NCBI RefSeq assembly: GCF_043290135.1
Contig: NC_134710.1
Location: 460,265,376 to 460,329,375, forward strand
Length of the DNA: 64,000 nt
From: Rhipicephalus microplus
Taxonomy: Eukaryota; Arthropoda; Arachnida; Ixodida; Ixodidae
Direction: 5' to 3'
Under the pieces are notes generated by a model. That model ran no database searches and was not told the DNA's origin. It saw nothing but the letters and a program-made list of their open reading frames with translations. Position numbers and translations under genes: made by a program. Below, one piece after another: positions 30,735 to 42,270 of this stretch (position 1 is its first letter; each line of letters starts with the position of its first letter).

Positions 30735-31496
30735 AAAACGAAAAGCACACTTGATTGCTTTGCTCATATCATTCATTGTCATTCTTGATAATGGTCTGCA
30801 AGAAGTTGAAATAGACTTCACTGCCGTAATTGTGCGCCCATTACCTCCACATTTAAGACTGCTGGGTCTGCCTTGATAAAGCTTCAATTTTAGCATACAC
30901 GCATATGCTTCATGCAGTCCTTTCCTACGGTGTTTGAAAGATCCGTAAGACACAGCCATGCCTGCCAGCTACAGGGGCACTCGCACTTTTGCAGAACGGT
31001 TTTTTTTTCTTTTTCACGTGATACCAAATGCACTGTTGTTCCGTGTGGATCAAGGAAGGTTCCTGGGTTGCCAGCAGGACCCACCTGTCTGCCAGACATT
31101 TTGAGTGAGTTTGTACCCGGAATCGCAAACTGGACGCCCATATTTCTGGTTAACCTCCCTGTATTTTCCTCATTTTATTCTCTCTCTCTCTCTAAACAGT
31201 GTAATGACAGTGGCGAGAACAATCTTCGATAGCCTACAACTCTAGTAAAACGTGTATGATGTTTGTATATGCATGACTGTGCAATGCATTATCGTGCAAT
31301 ACAGCTGTGTCGCTGGTGCTCGCGGAAGTTGAACTCAGTAGCACTTGTCCTGCGCGCAATCTGCTCACAGCATTCGAAAACACTACGCGTAACGATATCA
31401 GACGATAACAGGCATTCACAATGGCAATCAAACAAAAACTGCGCGTCAACGTGCCCACTGAATGATTGTAACTTGGAGGGTTTTAAGTTTGCCACA
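30735..31496. other. No gene; (CT)n tract
   Basis: No coding pattern. A short (TC)n microsatellite lies at about 31171-31193, preceded by 'tctggttaacctccctg', possibly the tail of a dispersed repeat. Confidence 0.4.
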
Positions 31497-31810
31497 TGAT
31501 GAGTAACGCTACGAAGCGCTGTCACACATAAAGAGGAAGACAGCAAAATGGAAGACAATGCTCTTTGATATCCGCGTATATATGCCATTTAAGCTCTTTA
31601 TTTTTGGTTTTGAATATATTAGTTTAACGTAACCAACATTTACCAGTCTAAACGTTGCTTTCTTGGTCAGTACCCCAAAGTGGGTACGTGCCATTTAAAT
31701 AGAGAAACAAACAAATATCCGCGTGGACTTGGCTCTGCCTTGTATGCCTGGCATTAGGTGTTTAGACATACCTTGTAATATACTCTATGATGCCTTTTCT
31801 TCCCGTAACG
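31497..31810 (+). repeat. 5' LTR, interrupted
   Basis: Matches the 3' LTR at 36533-36693 ('gatatccgcgtggacttggc', 'ctggcattaggtgttt', '...cgtaac'). Starts TGATG. It is split by a 137-bp insertion. Without it the LTR is about 167 bp, matching the 161 bp of the 3' LTR. A TGG-type primer-binding candidate begins at 31814. Confidence 0.75.
31568..31724 (+). mobile_element. 137-bp retroposed insertion in the 5' LTR
   Basis: Insert 31578-31714, flanked by ATATCCGCGT at 31568-31577 and 31715-31724 (10-bp target duplication; the 3' LTR has this site once). It ends in a 'gagaaacaaacaaa' tail, suggesting a SINE or a truncated LINE 3' end of unknown family. Confidence 0.65.
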
Positions 31811-31859
31811 TTTTGGTGCAGATGCTGGTTACTCCGTTTAACTGTCACAACGATTCTCC

Positions 31860-32960
31860 GTGGCGGACGCTTCTTGGCTGCCTCTGCTGTGTCTGTTCAA
31901 GAGGAACACGATGATGTATCGAAAACGTCTCCAACCGTGCCTCGGCCAGCCAGGCCTGTGGCATCGTAACAAACTGCCGCTAAACCACACCGTCATCATG
32001 ACAGAACCACGCGACCCGGGCACCTTTTCGGCACTAACAACAAAGATGGCGAGGATTGGCTTCAGATCTACTAACGGGTGAGCGCAATGTACCACTGGGA
32101 TCCGACGCTCATGCTGGCTAACATCCTCTTTCACCTTAAGGAAACGACCTAAGTTTGGTTTTACAACCACGAGCAAGAGATAACGAGATGGGACACTTGC
32201 AAGCACAAGCTTATTGACCTATTCGGCAAGCCCATTGGGTGAAGCCACGCTGCACAGAAGGAACTCGTGTGCTGACTCCAGACTTGCACCGAATCATACT
32301 TGACATATATTGAAGATGTGCTCGCGCTCTGCCGCAAAGTTGACGACAGGATGCTAAAGCCTGAAAACGTCGCACACACCCTCAGAGGGATTGCCGGTGA
32401 TGCTTCCACTCTCCTGGTATTCAGGAACTCGTCGAGAGTCAACGACGTTATTAGCGAATGTCGGCGCTATAAAGATGCGAAAAGTCGTCGCACTGCTCCT
32501 AATTTTTTAAGCCTTTCGAACACAGCGGCTACGTCTACTTGCGAGGACATCCATCCGCCACCTGCTCCTGCTGCAGGCGAGAACATTGTACGCCTCGTCC
32601 GCCGCGAAATCGAAGCTGCATATCTAGTCCTCATGCAGAGTCGTGGCCACGACGATTCCCACACGATTCCTTTAATACAGACAATCGTCCGTCAGGAGCT
32701 TGCTAACGTCGGACTCTAGACGTTCTGCCCCGTGAATAGACCAGACTACCTACCGTCTACCCTTTCCTCCTGATCTGCCCCGAAACTCGTACGCCCATCC
32801 TCGGTACCGGAACCCGGCGGAATGGCGAACCTCTGGTGACAGGCCCATTTGCTTCTGTTGTGAACGCGTCAGCCATATTTCCCGCCACTGCCATAGTCTC
32901 TGCAACTCGAAGCCCTGGTCCAACTATTTGAACAATCAGCGTTTTTTTGTTAGTTCCCGA
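31860..32960 (+). pseudogene. Ty3/gypsy Gag, broken
   Basis: Start-like MTEPRDPGTFSALT (about 31998), Gag core fragments in shifting frames, then an open stretch 32300-32719 with YIEDVLALCRKVDDRML and DVISECRRYKDAKSRR and a C-terminal REIEAA helix. A CCHC knuckle remnant CFCCERVSHISRHC lies near 32850. Frame switches between these parts make it non-functional. Confidence 0.7.
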
Positions 32961-33179
32961 CTGCCCACCCACGAAGTTTCTACGACTGCACCACTCTCCT
33001 TCGCCGTCAAGTCACCTGTCTCGCTCTAAGCGTCTTCGTTCTTCTTCCCCTCCTCTTCCAGCCATTTCTCGGAAATTTAACGGGCGCAGCTCTTAGAGGT
33101 GAGTCTGCCGTAACGATTTGACCTGAGATTCCTCTGCTTACAATACCTGGGCATAACCTCAACGAAGAATTTGTTGACG

Positions 33180-33440
33180 ACGCACCTGTCATAGCACTAG
33201 TCGACACCGGCGCTCACGTGTCCGTTATCAGCTCGAAGCTCTGTGCGTGACTATGGAACTTTCTCACTCCAGCTGCAATTGCTGTACTCCGCGTAGCTGA
33301 GGGTACGGCTCTAGTTGCCAGTGGGATGTGTAGTGTTCGGGTCACTGTTGCCGGACGCCATAACTCTGTTTTGTTTTATGTATTTGAGCAACGACCACAT
33401 GAACTCATCTTAGGACTTGATTTTCTATCCTCCCATTCAG
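33180..33440 (+). pseudogene. Retropepsin-like protease remnant
   Basis: ALVDTGAHVSVISSKL, with the aspartic protease DTGA at 33203-33214, then HELILGLDFLSSHSA, the usual second signature. A TGA interrupts the region between them. Confidence 0.7.
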
Positions 33441-33869
33441 CTCTCATTGACTGACCACGGGGGTCGTCCAACTTGTCCTATCATTTGCCGCTGAACCTAG
33501 TGATCCTAAACAGAGCACGCTACGTTCCGCCAAATATGTTTGCGTCCTCTCCCTAGCCGCTATGTGTATTGGGGTCTCTCTTGATTGACTCGCGCCTGAT
33601 GTTGATTACGTCGTGCCACCCAACCCTGCCATCCTGTGCTCGCAAAACGTCACGTTCCCGCACACGGTGATCAGTATAAAGGACTGCGCCGCTTGTCTCC
33701 CTTTTATATATTTTGGACTACGCTCACAAGTTCTGCCCTAACGTGTCTCCCTTGTGTTCCTTGCCCCGGCCTCCCATTACCTCATTTCCGCCTTAACAGT
33801 AATTAAGCCATCACTCACAAGTCCTGATTCGGGTCAAACTACTTTCTAAAGAGTAACAAAAATGATCGC

Positions 33870-35085
33870 ATCAGACCTTCCGGCTGAACATGTGCACGCT
33901 CTTCATGCCCTTCTCACTTCATACCAAGACATATTTGACCATATTGAACGACCACTTGGCCAGACAACCATTGTGAAGCATCGGATGAACACCGGCGATG
34001 CCAACACGATACACCGGATACTCTATTGTGTTTGACTGACTGCCAAATCTTGCAAAAAGAAGTCGACAGAATGCTTGCCCAGGACATCATAGAACCTTCT
34101 TTAAGCCATTCGGCTTCCCTTGTCGTGCTCGTCAAAAAGAAGGACAACAGCTGGCGCTTTTGTGTCGATTACCGAAACCTCAACAAGGTAATAAAATAAG
34201 GCGTGTATACCCTCTCACGCCCTTGACTGTCTCAGTGGTGCGAAATATTTCTCTTCAAGTGTCCTTCATTCGGGGTAATGGCAGGTTGCAGTTGATGACG
34301 TGGACCGTGAAAAGATCACAATTATTACATCTGACGGTCTTCATCAGTTTAGAGTGACGCCATTCGGGTTATGCAACATCCCAGCTACATTCAAGCGAAT
34401 GATGGACACTCTACTATACGGTTTCAAGTGATCAATATGTTTATGCTACCTTGATGTCGTCACTGTCTTTTGCCAACTTTTGCGACACACCTCGTTGACA
34501 TTTTGTTCTCTTTTCCGAAAGGCAGGCCTTCAGCTCGGCTCGTTGAAATGTCACTTCGTCGCAGCTTACTGTCCTCAGACAACTTGTCGATTCTTCAGGC
34601 GTTCGTCATGATCCCGACAAAGTGCGCGCACTCAAGAATTTTACTCAAGCTTTGTAGGTCTCTGCTCCTACTTTACAAGAATGGTGCGCAATTTTGGTGA
34701 CATTGCACGCCCTCTAACAGACCTACTGAAAAAGTATGTGGTTTTTGTCTGGGGTCCTGAACAAGCGAGTGCATTTGTTGAACTGACCATGCACCTCACA
34801 TCGCCACCGATTCTTGGCCACTTCGATATACCCGCTCCAACAGAAGTGCGAACCGACGACAGCGGCCATGAAATTGGCGCTGTTTTGGCACAGCAACAAC
34901 ATGGTAGCTACCGCGTCATTGCATACGCTAGCCGTCTTTTATCACCAGCGGAGCGCAATTATTCCATCACTGAACGCGAATGTATTGCGCTCGCTTGGGG
35001 CGTGGGCAAAGTTTGCCCATATTTGTATGGACAGTCTTTCAACATTATCACGGACCATCACGCCTTATGCTATCTGTCATCGTAG
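33870..35085 (+). pseudogene. Reverse transcriptase and RNase H, broken
   Basis: RT fragments: QKEVDRMLAQDIIEPS, VVLVKKKDNSWRFCVDYRNL, then HQFRVTPFGLCNIPATF and YLDV at 34447-34458. The second catalytic Asp of the YLDD box is replaced by Val. RNase H 34681-35085 is one open frame: VRTDDSGHEIGAVL, IAYASRLLSPAERNYSI, TERECIALAW and ITDHHALCYL, retaining acidic residues. Stops and shifts occur between the fragments. Confidence 0.75.
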
Positions 35086-35394
35086 AATCACCCTACCACT
35101 CGGCTGGGACGGTGGACCTTGCGGTTACAGGGGTACTCCTTCACCGTCGTCTATAAAATGGGCCGTGAACACGAGGACACTGATTGCTTGTCTCGCTTCA
35201 GTAGATTCACCTGATCTTCTTGAGAGCGGCAAGTCTACGTGAGTCCTAGTGATTTCTACTTTGGCAAACCTTTGTGAGAAGAGCAATGACGTGATCCTCT
35301 CTTAAGAGAGATCATCAACCGACTGAGTGACCCCACTAAACCTCCATCGCTTCGTATGTTTCTGCTCCATTTTCTTGTTTTATACCGTTAAGAC

Positions 35395-36520
35395 ATGCAT
35401 TTTGATGGTCCTAACTTGCCGCTAGTCATACGTAAATATATGCGTCAGACTGTTCTCGCGCAGTTGCATGACATTCCTACTGCTGATCACCTGGGCGTCT
35501 CAATGACTTGCGACCGTGTTCGACGCCGCTTCTTTTCGCCTGGTATTTACCGCTCTGTTCGTCATTACGTAGGTTCATCCAAATTGTGTCAGCAACGCGA
35601 AACACCGGCCATCCTTCTAGCAGGACGCCTTTAACGCATAGAGATACCATCTTAAATTTACCCTTTTACAGAATTGGTCTTGACTTCCTCGGCTCTTTTC
35701 CTCTATTCATCAGAGGAAACAAGTAGATAGCGGTTACCACCGACTATACGACTCGGTATGCGATCACACGCGCTATCCTTACCAGTATAGTGCAACCGAC
35801 GTCCCCGACTTCCTCCTCGAGGACTTTGTCATGGCACTCCTCGAGGGCTCATTACAGACCGGGTTTGATAGTTTCTATAAAAGGCAGTCCAAGACATCTG
35901 GCACGCTTGCACTACAAAACACAAGTTCACGACTGCATATCATCCGCAAACCAATAGTCTAATGAAGGGGTTTAACAGAACGTTTGCGGACATGCTCGCC
36001 ATGAAAGTTTCGCCCCATCATCGCGACTGCAACCAAGCTTTGGCGTTCGTAATCATTGCGTACAATACGTCTCGGCATGACTCTTCAGGATTCTTTCCAA
36101 TTTTTTGTTTGTACAGACAAGAACCAGTGCTGCCTGTCGACACGTTTCTCACGCCTGTTCTTGGTACATTAGATTAGGCTCTTGATGTCATTACTAGAGC
36201 TGATGAGGCTCGTGAAGTTGCCCGTTTTCGGTTTACCACTTCGCAAGAAAAGCAATGACGAATCTACTACTTTCACCCCCGGGATGTCCACTTCAATTCT
36301 GGTGATATGATCTTTCGTTGGACACCATCACGGCGAGTTGGTCTTTGCGAGAAGTTGACCTCTCCACACTGTGGTCCGTACAAAGTCTTGCGCCAAGTCG
36401 CCGACGTCACGTACGAAGTGAAACCTCTGGAGACCACTACAGCGCAATCCTCGGACATCGTTCACGTCACGCGACTAAAGCTGTTTCACTCGTACTACTC
36501 GAGCATTGGGTCACTGCCTT
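35395..36520 (+). pseudogene. Integrase, broken
   Basis: N-terminal zinc domain HDIPTADHLGVSMTCDRVRR...YRSVRHYVGSSKLCQQ, where the expected CxxC pair has lost its first Cys. Core start RIGLDFLGSFPLF followed by TAG; scattered core fragments; C-terminal module MIFRWTPSRRVG...LTSPHCGPYKVLRQ with the GPY motif, ending at LKLFHSYYS. Not functional. Confidence 0.75.
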
Positions 36521-36532
36521 CGCCACCGGGGG

Positions 36533-36693
36533 TGATGCTACTAAGCGCTGTCGGAGATTAAGAGGAAGACATCAAAGAGGAAGACAACGCTCGCTGATAT
36601 CCGCGTGGACTTGGCTCTGCCTTGTATGTCTGGCATTAGGTGTTTGGATATACGGTGTAAATATACTTCACGATGTCTTTACTCCTCGTAACA
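36533..36693 (+). repeat. 3' LTR
   Basis: TGATGCTACTAAGCGC ... CTCCTCGTAACA, 161 bp with TG...CA ends; matches the 5' LTR outside its insertion. Confidence 0.75.
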
Positions 36694-36849
36694 ATATGAT
36701 TACGAGGTGTAAGATTTTACGAAAACTCGTCTGGTGCAGAAAAATTATGGCACAGGCGTGTGTGAGTCACTTTCAAGAATATTCCGTGACTACGAAGCGC
36801 AAGTCTGTCATATTCTTTCAAACAAGCTGTAACAACAACTCGTCCGAGT

Positions 36850-36985
36850 CCAAGGCCGATTTGAAAAGAAAAAAATACCCAGACGTTGTTTACGAATTTT
36901 CGCGCCACCATTGCCAGACGTGCTACGTAGGCGAGACATAAAAAAGACTTCAACAGCACTGTAATGACGTAGCCTAATGACACAC
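36850..36985 (+). pseudogene. GIY-YIG endonuclease fragment (PLE-like)
   Basis: KKYPDVVYEFSRHHCQTCYV, then GET, a stop, and KRLQQH in frame. The VVY...(C)xxC...YVGET...RL pattern matches the start of the GIY-YIG endonuclease of Penelope-like elements; the first expected Cys is Arg here. It lies just after the 3' LTR and is not continuous with a recognisable RT. Confidence 0.4.
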
Positions 36986-37104
36986 GGTTGCGAACACACT
37001 GGTTAACATGAATAAAGTGGATACTTGGCTGGACTGACGGTTGGCTTCCATAATAGAAAAAGAGAAATGATTATCATCCCGCCTGCCCATCGAATCATTC
37101 TGCA

Positions 37105-37600
37105 TTAAATCTACTACGCAGAATAAGAATCAGAAATGGTTTTATTTAGTTATGGAATAAATACAGAATTTGTGTACACACAACAATGCTCCACAGTCAT
37201 ATTACTGAATCGGGGTCTTCTACATTAGTGAATATAGAGAAAATATTTGAAGCAGGAAACAGTGGTAGACATAACAAGCCGCGAAATGCATCGCACGTAA
37301 AAAAGAGTTTAATCAAGATGCACAATACAAGAACGCAGCAACAACGACGAAATAGGACATCAAAATAAATAGAGGTCATTCAGTGATGATGTGATGATTC
37401 GTCACTAAAAGATTGCGAGAACACAAAAAAACAGAGAGGGAGTGACTAAAACTATCCAGATTATGGATTCAATGTTAGGAAGGTGATTCTCTTTTCAACA
37501 TGCTAATTGATTGCGAGGTTTTCACTTCTGGAGGTAACGAATTCCAGAGTCTGATTCCAAAGAAGTGAGCTCTTGCTGTTTGCTGAGTTAGTATGTACTA
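37105..37600 (-). mobile_element. LINE 3' end (L2/CR1-like)
   Basis: Minus strand around 37580-37500 reads AHFFGIRLWNSLPPEVKTSQ, the usual C-terminal signature of L2/CR1-type ORF2. A ~400-bp 3' UTR follows, ending near 37105 with an AATAAA-like run. The 5' part is missing. Confidence 0.6.
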
Positions 37601-37680
37601 AAGGTGACATCGAATAAAAATTGTGTGCAAACCTTGTCATGCTTTAAATGCGAAGCACTTCTTTGCGTACTAAAAGTACT

Positions 37681-37860
<180 letters not shown>

Positions 37861-38117
37861 CCACTTACGTGTGGGGGTTCTCATGACCACCTTTTTATCT
37901 TGGCGTGAACCAAAGTTAGTATGGTAGGGGAAGGAATACGACAGGCTGGTAAAGACATGAATAGTGCCACAATCCCGTCGCGTTCGTCTTCAAACACCTC
38001 CCGCCCGATGTTGCACATTTTAGCGCATGAGCCTCGAGAGAAATCGGACATCAGCAGCGCTGACCAGACGAATGCAAAAAAAATAAATTGCAGGGAGACG
38101 GTAAGTTGGATAGCTTG

Positions 38118-38267
38118 GTTGGAATACATCGTGAACTTGTTAACAGCGTAACACTAAAAACACAGGACAGAGAAAGAGCGCCGTCTTTTCTTTTCTCTTT
38201 TGCTCCTTTCTTGTCCCGCGTTCTTAGTGTTCCGCTGTTAACAAGTTCACGATGGATCTCTACCAAC
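38118..38267. repeat. Fold-back inverted repeat
   Basis: Left arm 'catcgtgaacttgttaacag' is matched by right arm 'ctgttaacaagttcacgatg', extending to about 50 bp each with mismatches, loop about 40 bp. Possibly a small MITE or hairpin repeat; no target duplication identified. Confidence 0.7.
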
Positions 38268-38289
38268 TGGCCCCACTTGCCGTCTTACT

Positions 38290-39955
38290 CGGTGAAGAAT
38301 TACGTCTCGTCAGGCCACCATTATAGTGTATTACTGACGGCTTCCGCAATATCTAACAGATACATGGATAAAAAGTGCCGGCATCTCAATTACTTCCTAT
38401 TTCTCTCCGTCTCTGTTTGGTCCTTCGCGGGTATCGTAACTCTTGACCACGCTGCATATCTCCGGTGTGTCTTTTCGACCAATGTGGTCGCCGAAAAGAC
38501 CTCTGATTTCGTTGCTTCGCAAAATAATAACCTGCTGCCGAATAGGCCATAGATGATGGCCACTGACCTTTCAATCCATGACGTGACTGAAAGACGACGG
38601 GCCCTATTCGTCGATTGTGCGAATGTGCAAATTTTCATGCAGGCGCAAATGCGCACATATAGTCATTCTCACGTGGATCCGATGGAAAGACTTCGGTTTA
38701 GATAATAATATTGCTCTTCAAAAAAGCAGACATCATTTTCAAGGCAGCCATAAAATTTTGTTAAATATCATATAAAAATCAAAGGGGACATTTATGAAAA
38801 TTTTGAATCACTCGTTCCTACTTTCCATTCTCTGACTTGTGTGTTTAAAACAAATGTTTGACAATTGAGAGTACGCTGTACTCTACTCAAGGAGAGCCTT
38901 GTGCCGTCCCGCAGTTTATGCTTAGCGAGAAAGCGTTTCTTCAGAAAACGTTGGTAAAACGTTAGAGTACCAGGTACTCTTTTATGTCCCGAAGTCACCC
39001 ATAATACTTCATGAGGCCTTGTAAACTAATTTACAGTGATGTGTGTTTAGAAAAAGTTTATTCTCTCATGGGACGCAACAAACCCAAGGGACAAGATGTA
39101 GCCATTCCAACAGTTTTAACTTTTTCTTATGTTGGATGAATCACGGCTTTCGCCTGAGAGTTTTTTGTGCAGGACCGCATTACATGCTTTAGGTAGGATC
39201 CAAACAAACAGCAAAGGTAATTGCTTCAAAAACCCTTTAAGTGCTCGTTCACATATACGCCGGTATAGCTTTTTCGTAGACAACGAATTGTTTATTAAAA
39301 ATATTGCCAACGTCGCTAAATGAGATAGTGTATTATACCCTTCCTCGTTTGAGTGCAAGGACTAGCCGATCACCGAGCACGCTTAGGTATTTTAGGTGCG
39401 AATTCTCGCATTTTCTGGAGCTAGTGCCACGAGGCGTGCCACGAGATGTGTACAGGCCTGTTGTCCTGTTGTGATCATATCAGCCTCACACGCGAAGCAG
39501 ATATAAGACTTAACTCACCCATTGAGAGCCAGCAGTGGTGTTTTTATATGGGTGCGTACGTGCACAATGCAACGTCCTGTAGTTTGGTAGAATAGAACCT
39601 GCAAACAAGAATAAGGTTGTGGCTAGCACAATATCTTATCAGTATACTAGCCTGGTTGAATTGTACCGCATAAATGTAGAGTAGAAAACGAGAAAGCCAG
39701 GCAATTTTCAGCTTAGGAATTCATTTCCCAGGAGCATTTGGCAGCAAGAAAGTTGTCTTGATTTTGTCTTGAGATGCGCAAAGCCGTGTTGCCTCACGGT
39801 GTGTGCATAGTGCAATACTTACATAAAGCGCGGACACTTTCGTAGGGCCCTGCAACCCAGCTACTGCATTTCTTTTAGCGTCCCGTGTGGCTGGTCAGAT
39901 CTGATAATGAATAAATTCTTCAGCATAAATAAAATAACAAACGTTTTTGTTTCTG
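38290..39955. other. No recognisable feature
   Basis: AT-rich unique-looking sequence; short frames show no domain. Confidence 0.4.
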
Positions 39956-40022
39956 ACACTGGGATTTCAACCGGTACCCTCATGCCCAGAAAGCGAGCGT
40001 CGGTACTACTAGGCTACACACC
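39956..40022 (-). mobile_element. tRNA-like SINE head remnant
   Basis: Reverse complement contains 'gtgtgtagcctagtagtacc' (A-box-like) and 'ggtaccggttgaaatccca' (B-box-like). It is too diverged for a tRNA gene. Confidence 0.35.
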
Positions 40023-41663
40023 GCTTTTTTTCTTTAGTGCATGAAATCATCACCAGTAAACCAGTAAAGTACGCACAACATACTTCAGCAGTAGCCAGGC
40101 CAACACACACAAGCGTCAAGAAGAGGAAGCCACTCCGGAACGGGGTCGAAAGTCTCAACAACACTGCGCACTTGAGCAGCTGCTTCTCGGAAGACGGATC
40201 TCGTCGACCGTGGTGGCTCGGCGTGTCTATCAATCATGCGACTTGTGCATAGTGAATGAAGTCCCAACAACAAAAACAGGTCATAAGGAGTCTTATCAGT
40301 CAGACTCTTTTTGAATGGAAAGAACCTAATACCACGAGCTGTGATTGCAAGTTCTTTTCTTATTGTTCTCTTCAGAATGTACGCAAAAAAACGTCACGAC
40401 AATGAACAAAACAATGCTCTATAGTCTCAGGTTGGTTTCAGAGTGTAAAATTCACTGTCCAGGCTATGTATATTGATTTTTCATTCAGCTACGTTTTCAC
40501 CGGCGTCGTGGAAGTGTGCAGTTTAAAGAAAAAATGTTTTCGCTGAAGGAGATATCCACATTCTACGCAGCCAAATTAATACATCGTGACCAGACAAAAT
40601 TGAATATGGCTTTCGATAAATGGGTTTCGAGAAAAGGTTTTTCACAAGTGCAGCAGTTAAATTTGTTCTTGCTACACACCCATGCTTCCGCACAAGAAAT
40701 ACATATACAGTACATCTAAACCACATGATTGTGCCTCTTCGTGCAAAACAAATGCAGACAGACAACATTTTGTAGTTATACTTTACTGCTAAAAGGCATT
40801 AAATGTCCTCCGCGGGACATGACATAGAGCGGATATGGAACATTGCACAAACTACTAAAACTTCTTTAAAAAAATTGATGCCAAACATGGATATTTATTG
40901 TCCTCCTGAGGATGCTATTACATGTCTTAACAAAGAAGTAAAAGCGGGGACGAGTGCGCCATCAAGCGGTTTGTCAGGACCTTTCTTGCTGGGCCCCGAA
41001 AAGGTTCTAGTGGCCACTCTTTATATATAATATTTCTTTATAGTGTGTGCTTGTGTCGCTCGCTCGGTTGAGGAACGTTGATCGGATGCACCTGCCGGAC
41101 TATATGGCACAGAGATAGATTGAACGCTGGGCTCTGCTCAGCCCCCGATATTTTACCGAGTCTATCGGTTGGCCCACGCATATGCGTCCTATCTCGTGCT
41201 GCTATATTCGTTGTCTGTCGTCAGTGCTTGCGGTCACGCTCACGTTCCCATATACCTATAAGAGTCCTTAGTGACACTGTCGAAAATTGTCCTTACAAAC
41301 GCTCTGAGTCTTCAGGTGATAGTGGCGTGGTTTCGATGTCGTATACAATCTAGCAAGAATATTTAAGGGGAAATACAGTGTGTGCCTGCCATTAACGGAA
41401 AAAAGAAGACGTGCACACTCGTTACAATCGCCTGAAAACGGAAGCAGAAATCACAGTACGTATTTGAAATTGCTGCTATACTTCAGGCTGCATGTGTCAA
41501 TAAGGCGAAATTGCCTTTATTTAGATAATCAAACCGAAATGCTTCGCATGGCCAGACTTTTTATTGTTTTAAGTGTGTTTGCACATTTTTTATTTCATAG
41601 CAGAACCTAGTTTCCTTCATTGTGCAAGTTGTATTTGTTTTTTTTTAAATTTTATTGCTTAAA
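40023..41663. other. No recognisable feature
   Basis: No domain-bearing frame or known repeat seen. Confidence 0.4.
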
Positions 41664-42270
41664 AATCGTCATGAGGGACATGGGCTGGGCACGTAGCAAG
41701 AAGGAAAGATAACTGTTAGTAATTAAGAATAACTGACTGGATTACCAGAGTGGGCAAGCGGGTTCGGGGCGACAGATAGTTAGGTTGGCAGATGAGGTTT
41801 GAAAGTTTGCGGGTATAAAATGGCGGCAGCAATTGATTAGTGAAGTGTAACGTTCCAAAACCACCATATGATAATGAAAGACGCCGCTTTGGAGGGCTCC
41901 GGAAATTTCGACCACCTGGGGTGCTTTGATTGATTTGTGGGGTTTAACGTTCCAAAACCATCATATGATTATGAGAGACTCCGTAGTGGAGGGCTCCGGA
42001 AATTTCGACCACCTGGGGTTCTTTAACCTGCGCCCAAATCTGAGCACACGGGCCTACAACATTTCCGCTTTAATTGGAAATGCAGCCGCCGCAGTCGGGA
42101 TTTGATGCCGCGACCTCCGGGTCAACAGTCGAGTACCTTAGCCACTAAACAACCGCGGTAGGGCTGACGGCAGCAAGCACAGGGCCGAGTTGACTGACGG
42201 ATCATGCAAGAGGCCTTTGTCCTGCAGGGGACGTAGTAAGGCTGCTGATGATGATGGCGAGTGGTGTTTT
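41664..42270 (+). mobile_element. LINE 3' end interrupted by Ruka
   Basis: Flanks 41664-41832 and 42177-42270 form one non-LTR element 3' end: 'gacatgggctgggcacgtag', 'gtttgcgggtataaaatgg', then 'aggcctttgtcctgcagggg' and a 'gctgatgatgatgg' tail. The decayed C-terminal frame is interrupted by stops. Family uncertain. Confidence 0.5.
41824..42176 (-). mobile_element. Ruka SINE with duplicated body and target duplication
   Basis: Flanked by CGGCAGCAA at 41824-41832 and 42168-42176. Contains a partial Ruka body (about 41846-41925) followed by a full Ruka (41926-42163) in the same orientation. Either one Ruka inserted into another or a partial internal duplication occurred. Confidence 0.8.

Larger units (their letters stand above)
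31497..36693 (+). mobile_element. Ty3/gypsy LTR retrotransposon, complete but degenerate
   Basis: Plus-strand element of ~5.2 kb: 5' LTR, primer-binding region, Gag, protease, RT, RNase H, integrase, 3' LTR, in normal Ty3/gypsy order. Many stops and frameshifts; key catalytic positions are changed (RT YLDV, integrase zinc finger Cys>Ser). No clear flanking target duplication was found, consistent with age. Confidence 0.8.
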
